From: Perilla frutescens
Taxonomy: Eukaryota > Streptophyta > Magnoliopsida > Lamiales > Lamiaceae
Assembly (NCBI GenBank): GCA_026008535.1
Contig: BRKX01000006.1
Coordinates: 33,716,664 to 33,780,663, forward strand
DNA: 64,000 nt
Direction of reading: 5' to 3'
Under the pieces are notes generated by a model. It ran no database searches, was not told the origin of the DNA, and was given only the letters and a program-made list of their open reading frames with translations. The number at the start of each line of letters is the position of its first letter. Position 1 is the stretch's first letter. Positions 57,825-64,000 of this stretch are shown here, in pieces. The position numbers were made by a program, and so were the translations under genes.

Positions 57825-58902
57825 AGAGTTGAAGAAGAGAGCAAGAAGAAGTGCATTAGTGCATGGAGCTGTTTTCGCCCTTGATTTAATTTAATTAAGG
57901 GGTTGATTTTTATCTAGACTATAGTATTTATTTAATTAATTTAGACTATAGTTTAGATCAGTTTTTAATTAATTTTTAAGTGTAATTTTCGTTCCTTTTA
58001 GTATAGGTTTGACTAGAATTGTATTTAAGGCAATTTCCAACCTTGAATAGAATTCTAGCTTAGGTATTTTTATAGTATAGTTAGAGATCCTTTTTGGATA
58101 AGATTTTTAGGGCTTTTTACACTTAATTTTCGTGCACCTCATGCCCTATAAATAGGGTAACAATGTTACTTTGATATTTTAGACATTATTGATTAAAATT
58201 GCTTTTGCATTCAATTTGTGTCTCAACCGTTTAAAGCTTTTGATTGTTTTCCTTGAAAATTATCATTCTTGAAGCCTAGCAAACTTTGAGTTTTAATTTC
58301 AAGGGAACGTTCTAATTCATACAAAGAATTAGGGTGAACTCGCTACGAAGAACAACTTGGAGATTCATTTTCGTCGTACAAGATACGCCGGGGATTAATC
58401 GGGTTGTAATTCAACATCACTATCATCCACGCCACCATGTCCGACGTCCTCCATCATCCTCAAGTTTTCCATATCACCTTCAAGCATTCAAATTCGTTCG
58501 TGCTTGGGTTCAAGATCGTTCGAGTCCAATTCCAGATCCGTTCGTCGTATTCTGCACCATAAACCGTAAGTCCTTTTTATCCTTAACATATCCTATCTTC
58601 CCTAGCCATTCTTAACCCACAAATCACGTCCCAAATACCACCAACTTCCAGCCATAATTCTCATCCCAAAACAGCCCCTTTCTTGTTGGATCTGCATTCC
58701 GTTTTTGTGTCGTAGTCTAGATATCGTAATTAGGTCTAGATTTGTTTGTTCTTTGTGTTCGAGTCCCTATTGGTTTAATTTCAGTTTATTGTCATTTATT
58801 TGAGTCTTAGAGTAGGGTTGAATCCTTCCTTAGTTGGCGTGTTCGATTCTAGAAGTCTTCCGCGTGTTCTCGTATCCTGTACAAATTGTTTGGGTTACAT
58901 CA
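57614..58902 (+). repeat. 3' LTR of the chromovirus-like element
   Basis: 1,289 bp, nearly identical to 40563-41850, followed by attat (58903-58907). Its first 211 bases encode the end of Pol. The TATA-like motif recurs near 58142-58154. Confidence 0.92.
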
Positions 58903-58907
58903 ATTAT

Positions 58908-60185
58908 ATAATTGTAGTCATTCTTATTACTCATTTTATTATTTTTCATTATTAATATAGGATATTCAAATTTTAATATATATTTACCTTAATTTGAATT
59001 AACATTTATTTTTTTAAACATAATTTATAAATCATAATTTAATCATATCTCATTTTCTTTTTATTTTATCGATCATTCACTTTTAATTTTTATTTGAAAA
59101 TTGTATTCATTAGTTAATTAGTAATTTATCTCACGTATAAATATTTTACAATTATCTTAATTCAAATTTCAAAGTGTTTTTTTCTTATGCATAATATAAA
59201 TCATAATACACTCATATCTCATTTTCTTACTATTTTATCGATTATTCATTTTCATTTTCATATAAATTGTAATCATATTAGTTGATTGATGATATAGTTC
59301 ATTATTCTTCTGAGTTCATTATTTTTGACTACACATTCACATGTTCTAATCAATAAGTAAATATTGACAATAATCTTAATTCGAATACAAATTTCAAAGT
59401 TTTTTATGACATGATTTATAAATTATAATTTATTTTTATTGTTATATCTCAATTTTCTTTTATTTTATTGGTATATAAATTAAATTAAATATATATATGT
59501 ATGTATATGTATTGTCGAATCAAATGAACTAAGTAACTATCAGACACTATTAATTGTTTGATATTGATTTTGATGAATAATTGCGATTTAATTCAATGTA
59601 ATGATGTTTGTTTGATATCATAGGTTTAATCAAATTCATTTGTTTTTGTCTCATTATCAAATCTCAATTCTTAATTATAACTATAAACTAGAATTTTATT
59701 TACCTCATAATTAGGTAGATTTTTGTTAGACTACTTCACAATTCAAATATACTATTTTATATTAATATTATAACTAAATAAATTCTAAATGTATATACTA
59801 AAGTTGGATAGTCAATTTTTGATTACATTATTTTTTATCATATAAATTTATTTACATATTCCTATTTTTTGTTTAGTAAAATAAGCTTAACTTAATGTTT
59901 ATAAATATCATTAATTGATTCCTTTTTTTTATGATAATACTAATTCTTAATTAGTGTATTATTGTTAGTTGAATATATTTATCTGATAAATTGATAATAT
60001 GGTATTATGTTTATATAAATATATTATCAGAATATAATATATAAATATTTTCATATATTTAAGTTTTGAAGAATTGTTATAAGAATATTATTTGATTCAA
60101 TTAACATAATTCTTAATAATTTGGTCGAGTGGCTATAATAACAAATTGAAATACATTTGGCTAATGTTTAAATCTTGTTGGGGGT
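58908..60185. other. AT-rich interior of the interrupted hAT element
   Basis: Very AT-rich DNA with no reading frame of note; two partial copies of a segment with tcatatctcattttctt and ttttatcgat-cattca occur near 59040-59090 and 59210-59260. Confidence 0.5.
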
Positions 60186-60714
60186 GAATTTTTTTTTTGG
60201 CTTATTTGTCAAAGCTCGATTAAAAGTTCACGAGCTACTCGATAAAAAGCTCGTTTATAGTCGAACTCGAGCTACTCGTGAGAAGCTCGTGAGTAGCTCG
60301 AGTTCGGCTCGAGAAAATTATCGAGCTTGAAAAAAAAGCTCGAATTTGGCTCGTTTAATAAACGATTGAATTTTGATCGAACTTTTTTCGAGCCAATACT
60401 CAAATAGCTCACGAACAGTTTGGTTCATTTACAGCCCTAAATACCACTACTTCCACTATCAATACTACCACATTCCACTAACAATGACATTAAAACAAAC
60501 AAATAACTCATGATCCACTACTCTATAACATTAATATAGATAATGCATTAAAATAAATTCTAAATTAAATTATTTCAACAATTATGTCATCTTATGTTTG
60601 TATTCAAAATATTATCCAATCGTAAGTCAGTTTCACAATAGACCAACTTTTAATTTACTTAGTTTGTCCGCATCTGAATCAGTGCATGTCCCTCGTTAGT
60701 CGTTCTTGTTTTCA

Positions 60715-62260
60715 TGTTATAACAACATATATTTTCGTCCCGGGGCGAGTCGATGTCAGTTTATAGGGGGTGAATAAACTGACTTAAAAACTTTCAACTT
60801 TTGGGCGGAATATATAGGGCCCTTGACTCGCTTTGAAAACTTATCTGTGCACTTCACAGTTGAGATAGAAAGCTTAGCTTATGAGTGCAGCTTGTGAGAC
60901 ATTGTGTACAGTTGTGTGTATGCAAAAGCTTTGACAATAAGTACATCACACGAGATTTATAGCGGTTCGAAGCTCAGTTTCTACGTCCTCTCTTCCTTCC
61001 TAAGAAGGGCAATCCACTATGCAAGTGTAAAGTTTCTTTAGTGAAGATAAACTATTGAACTTGAAAATGGCACCCTCCACTCGAGTGCGACTCTCTTTTG
61101 AACTGGTGCTGTCTCAAAAGAACAGACCCGTCAATACGCCCTTCCTCAACTAGTGATGGTCGACAACTCACACTTACCGATCCCAACTGCTCGTTGGGAC
61201 TTTAGGTGATATTGCCCGTCTTTATAAGATTTTAGATCTCTTTCAATCTTCAAGAAAACAATTTTGAATCTGTTATCAACTTTGGATGCTCTTGAATTGA
61301 GCTGAGTAGTTGATCGTTGAATAGCTTAAACTGAGAAGCTTGGCTCTGGCTGGATTCTTCGACAGCTAACTAATTGACTAGTTCACTGATGAAGTTCTTC
61401 TCAGTTGGGAATTTTCTCAACTTGTGATGTTTAATGCTTTGAGCTGTAGAGGGAGAAAGAAAGCTCAATATCTGCACTATAGAAAGAGTTAGATTGGGGA
61501 AAGTCTTAATCAGAATGAGATTCACTCTTTTTATATAGATGAGTGATCTCTGTGACCATTAGGTCCTACCGATCGTTGATTCGGTTGATCCATCGATGGT
61601 AATTAAATTCTTGTAGCCGTTGAACCTTGTTTGAACTAGCCATTGCTTGATTTAATGACTTCTGCTCTGAGATCTCTTATCAAGATCTTCAATAACTGCT
61701 TGGCAGGTATCAGTTGCTCAGCTTTCAGTTCTGGAATGGTCCAGCTTGGCATTTCCTCAACTACCTTGGTCTTCAGTTCTGGAATCCGGCAGCTTAGCTT
61801 TAACTGGAGCTTCAGTTCTGAACTCCAGTTGGCATCTTGGAAGCTTAGCTTTGACTAAAGCTTTAGTTATGTTTCCTTTGAGCTCTTCTCCCATTTGACT
61901 AAGCTTAACTGTTGGAAGCTTAGCTTTGACTAAAGCTTAAGTTCTGCCTCCTCTGAGCTGTTCTCCCAATCGGCTGAACTTAAATGTTGGTTGATCATTT
62001 CAGTTTGGTCTTGTATGAGCTTGAGCTTTTCAAGTTAGCTCTGTCCATCAGCTTCTCTTAGCTTTCAGCTAAGTTGATACTTGCTTATCTGTTGGATCTT
62101 TCTAGTCTTCAGGTTGAATTGGTTAGCTCCTGATTGCTTGATGCATCATTTTCAGCTGGTTGACCATGCTCCAAAGCGGCTGACTTTCACTTCAGTTTAG
62201 CTTAATTTTGAAGTTTCATCAAAACCACCAGTTGGGTTACTCTTGATAGTTTTTCCTAAC
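60715..62260 (-). repeat. 3' LTR of a Sirevirus-like copia element
   Basis: 1,546 bp. On the minus strand it starts TGTTAGGAAAAACTATC after a polypurine tract and ends in AACA near 60715. The segment acgagatttatagcggttcg (60953-60972) with cctctcttccttcctaag is like LTRs of plant Sirevirus elements. The left boundary rests only on the TG end; its target duplication cannot be checked because the other LTR is outside the window. Confidence 0.65.
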
Positions 62261-62280
62261 AATTTCCCCCTTTTTGATGA
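62261..62280 (-). other. polypurine tract of the Sirevirus-like element
   Basis: Minus strand ATCATCAAAAAGGGGGAAAT directly before the LTR start. This junction is typical of Sirevirus 3' ends. Confidence 0.8.
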
Positions 62281-62328
62281 TGTCAAAACCTGTTAGTGAT
62301 GATGGAAAACTGCATAATTCTAGGCAAA

Positions 62329-62592
62329 TTTCAGAGCTCTCTATCTAGACAAGTATCAGAGCTTGCAAATTTTAGAGCTCTCTATCTAGACAAGTATCAG
62401 AGCTTTGTCTAACAAGTATCAGAGCTTTGTACCTAAATTAGTATCAGATCTTGAGTATCAAAGCTTTGTATTTAAGGAAGTGTCAGAGCCTTGTCTATAG
62501 ATAGGTATCAGAGCTTTGGACAGCTAGTATCATAGCTTTATGGTTATCAGAGCTTTATAGTCAGGTATCAGAGCTTTTAGACAAATCAGAGC
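62329..62592. repeat. degenerate array of tatcagagct motifs
   Basis: About thirteen degenerate copies of gtatcagagcttt at irregular spacing of 12-35 bases; six have tatcagagct exactly and two read ggtatcagagct. A direct repeat gtcaaaacctgttagtg lies on both sides (62281-62297 and about 62710-62726). Confidence 0.85.
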
Positions 62593-63165
62593 AAGTAACA
62601 AATCTTTAGCTCTTAGAAAGCATGAAAGTTCAGTTTTAGGCATGTATAGAGCATATCCTTGATGTGACTGAACCTTAAGCACTTTTGCTTTCTGATCTTG
62701 TAGCATGAATGTCAAAACCTGTTAGTGGTGATACCACTTGTTTTGACCATAGAGACAATGCATAGCTTTGGAAAGCTTTAGACATTTCAGTTCTAAGAAT
62801 GCTCAGTTTGTTCAGTTCATTTGCATATTTCATAATGTCAATCATGCAATGAATTAGAGCATAGAAATCAGAGCATGTTATGAACTAATATATTATGTGA
62901 GCTTTGAGGAGCATAGGCATTAGATCTTGAAGAAGCATATGGAAGTTAAGATATAGTAGAGAGAGAGAGAAATATCAAGATGTGATATTTGAACTTCCTT
63001 CCTAAGTTTGTCTTGAGAACTGATCACTATTCAATTCTGTCCTCTTTTGCTTGTTTCTTTCCTTTGTCATGTGCTAGAAGAGATTTTCTGAATACTGTGA
63101 ATGCCCTAAGTCCTCTGCTCAGGTTGGGCATTCTCCCAAGTCCAAGTCTGCTAAGCTTGAGCTTG

Positions 63166-64000
63166 TCACGCTTGCTGCTCAAGTTGGACTTCCCCCTCAA
63201 AGGTAGCTTCCCTTTGATACGCTTCCCCTTGTAGCTGTACCTCTCTTTGGATCTGATCCCAAAGAGTTAGATTTCCATCACTTTTTCCATCATCAGTCTG
63301 TTCTTCCTCCTTTTTGGCATCATCCAAAAGGGTGAACTGATGGAGCTCGTGGGATGAGATTGATAGTTGTGGCAAAAAGATGAAGGAGGTTGCAAACAAA
63401 TTGTCAGTGACATGGGGAGCTAGGGGTTCAGGCATGGGTGAGGACGGCCATGTATATATTTCTTCAGTTGGCATCAGGTGAGCAAGGTGAGAGAGAGAGA
63501 GAGAGAAGGGATATTGCCTTTTAGAATGGACTGATGCAATATTGAAAAATGGCTCATCATTAGTAAGGATGAACATATCCTCGTGGAGTGGGGTTGTGGA
63601 TGAATTTGATAGCTCATTGTCTGGAAGAGGCGCATCAGGCGGCACCGAACATTGGAGTCTTTTAATCATGGAATCCATGATTTCTGAGAAGGTTAGCGGC
63701 ATGTTGAGCGGATGATTCATCCAGCTTCTACTCCAGTTTCCTTCAGCTATCCAGAAGGAGTCGCCTTGTTTCTTGGCCAGATGCAGGATGGTGGAATCAT
63801 CTATCTGAAATCTCCATAGATGGTATTGGAGATAATGCTTCAGCTGCTCAAACAGTGAGGAGTTAAATTCCTCAATTAGACCAAAGCAGTTCTGCAGCTG
63901 ATGGTCAAGACTTTGACTAAAGCTTTCTTCCAGATAATTCGATTGAGCTGAGGAGGGAGGTTCGCTGTTGGCTGGTGTTGTGCACTGATCACTCAGATGA
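63166..64000 (-). CDS. C-terminal part of a long ORF, function unknown, 3' of pol in a Sirevirus-like element
   Basis: Open for about 277 codons from the window edge to the stop at 63166, so the start is outside. The first part has LIEEFNSSLFEQLKHYLQY and DSTILHLAKKQGDSFWIAEG; the middle is Ser/Pro-rich; the end is charged (DDAKKEEEQTDDGKSDGN) and Gln/Glu-rich. I recognise no domain and no clear membrane segment. Some Sireviruses carry an extra frame in this place, often called envelope-like; position is the only reason to compare them. The ATG at 63720 is internal to the open frame, so it is probably not the true start. Confidence 0.5.
   Translation of the reverse strand, partial: HLSDQCTTPANSEPPSSAQSNYLEESFSQSLDHQLQNCFGLIEEFNSSLFEQLKHYLQYHLWRFQIDDSTILHLAKKQGDSFWIAEGNWSRSWMNHPLNMPLTFSEIMDSMIKRLQCSVPPDAPLPDNELSNSSTTPLHEDMFILTNDEPFFNIASVHSKRQYPFSLSLSHLAHLMPTEEIYTWPSSPMPEPLAPHVTDNLFATSFIFLPQLSISSHELHQFTLLDDAKKEEEQTDDGKSDGNLTLWDQIQREVQLQGEAYQREATFEGEVQLEQQA

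Larger units (their letters stand above)
40563..58902 (+). mobile_element. chromovirus-like gag-pol LTR retrotransposon, TSD attat
   Basis: Two LTRs (40563-41850 and 57614-58902), an initiator tRNA-Met primer site, gag, protease, reverse transcriptase, RNase H, integrase and polypurine tract in plus-strand order. It is flanked by attat at 40558-40562 and 58903-58907. Two insertions split it, at 42730 and 51332; without them it is about 8.3 kb, normal for a gypsy element. Gene order and the YFDD, HTDHKSL and HPQTDGQTEVVN motifs prove Ty3/gypsy. The Pol frame runs into the 3' LTR and no chromodomain is recognised, which recalls CRM centromeric chromoviruses, but clade placement needs a tree. 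Several stops and frameshifts make it defective. Confidence 0.9.
40251..60439. mobile_element. non-autonomous hAT element interrupted by an 18-kb retrotransposon
   Basis: Left end TAGGGTGGTAAACGAG (40251); right end, on the minus strand, TAGGGCTGTAAATGAAC (60439). The flanks aacaccat (40243-40250) and aataccac (60440-60447) agree at six of eight positions, which fits an old 8-bp hAT duplication. Both ends have many copies of gctcga/tcgagc in both orientations (40272-40470 and 60214-60400), like transposase-binding subterminal repeats. Without the retrotransposon and its duplicated target the element is about 1.84 kb. No transposase frame is present; the interior at 58908-60185 is plain AT-rich DNA. 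Confidence 0.75.
60715..64000 (-). mobile_element. 3' part of a Sirevirus-like copia retrotransposon, runs off the window
   Basis: 3' LTR (60715-62260), polypurine tract (62261-62280), a repeat array (62329-62592), a spacer and the end of a long reading frame (63166-64000). No pol is in the window. Lineage rests on the LTR and the GGGGGAAATTGTTAGG-type junction; an extra frame between pol and 3' LTR fits Sireviruses. Confidence 0.6.

Noticed and set aside
58334..58615. 93-codon plus-strand frame in the 3' LTR
   Set aside because: Lies in the LTR's transcribed non-coding part; the 5' LTR copy does not keep it open.

Overview
The window is a stretch of plant nuclear DNA, most likely from a dicot, and is almost entirely nested transposable elements around one small host gene. 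The evidence for a plant is a spliced RIN4/NOI-type gene, Athila-, chromovirus- and Sirevirus-like LTR retrotransposons with plant tRNA primer sites, a Stowaway-like MITE, hAT elements and a Helitron end, in AT-rich DNA full of microsatellites. The species cannot be told from the sequence. Nothing prokaryotic is present.

Layout. 1-2041: remains of a plus-strand Athila/Tat-type 5' LTR and primer site. 2042-4440: an LTR without matching flanks. 4441-24202: a minus-strand array of a small gag-only LTR element made of four LTRs (5502, 11140, 14053 and 16969, the last split) and the internal regions between them. A 2.7-kb solo LTR (6885-9593, TSD caatt) sits in one internal region, and a second gag-only retrotransposon (17643-23770, TSD gacga) splits the last LTR. 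24203-25357: decayed LTR with a 62-bp minisatellite. 25837-29952: dead hAT transposon. 30096-32743: probable Helitron. 32881-34248: RIN4-like gene, four coding exons, minus strand. 34870-38880: a tandem duplication whose first copy holds a MITE that itself holds a 3.3-kb solo LTR (TSD tcaca). 39153-40122: solo LTR (TSD attat). 40251-60439: a non-autonomous hAT element split by an 18.3-kb chromovirus-like retrotransposon (40563-58902, TSD attat), which is itself split by an Athila-type gag-protease element (42730-49645, TSD cctac) and a solo LTR (51332-54416, TSD gctga). 60715-64000: 3' end of a minus-strand Sirevirus-like element running off the window.

Three families carry Gag, or Gag plus protease, but no reverse transcriptase or integrase (4441-24202, 17643-23770, 42730-49645), so they must depend on enzymes made elsewhere. 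The array family shares primer site, polypurine tract, LTR ends and Gag core with the degenerate but complete gag-pol element at 40563-58902, so the window holds a likely parasite and a relative of its helper. The most unusual signals are: an LTR that is a recombinant of its two neighbours and marks an unequal crossover; a Gag that seems to have lost its zinc knuckle, gained an acidic segment and reads through the polypurine tract into the LTR; a run of hairpins with oligo(A) loops in the chromovirus-like leader; and a hairpin about 45 nt after the stop codon in two different gag-only families. I see no complete undescribed multi-gene system; these are element-level and RNA-level candidates.
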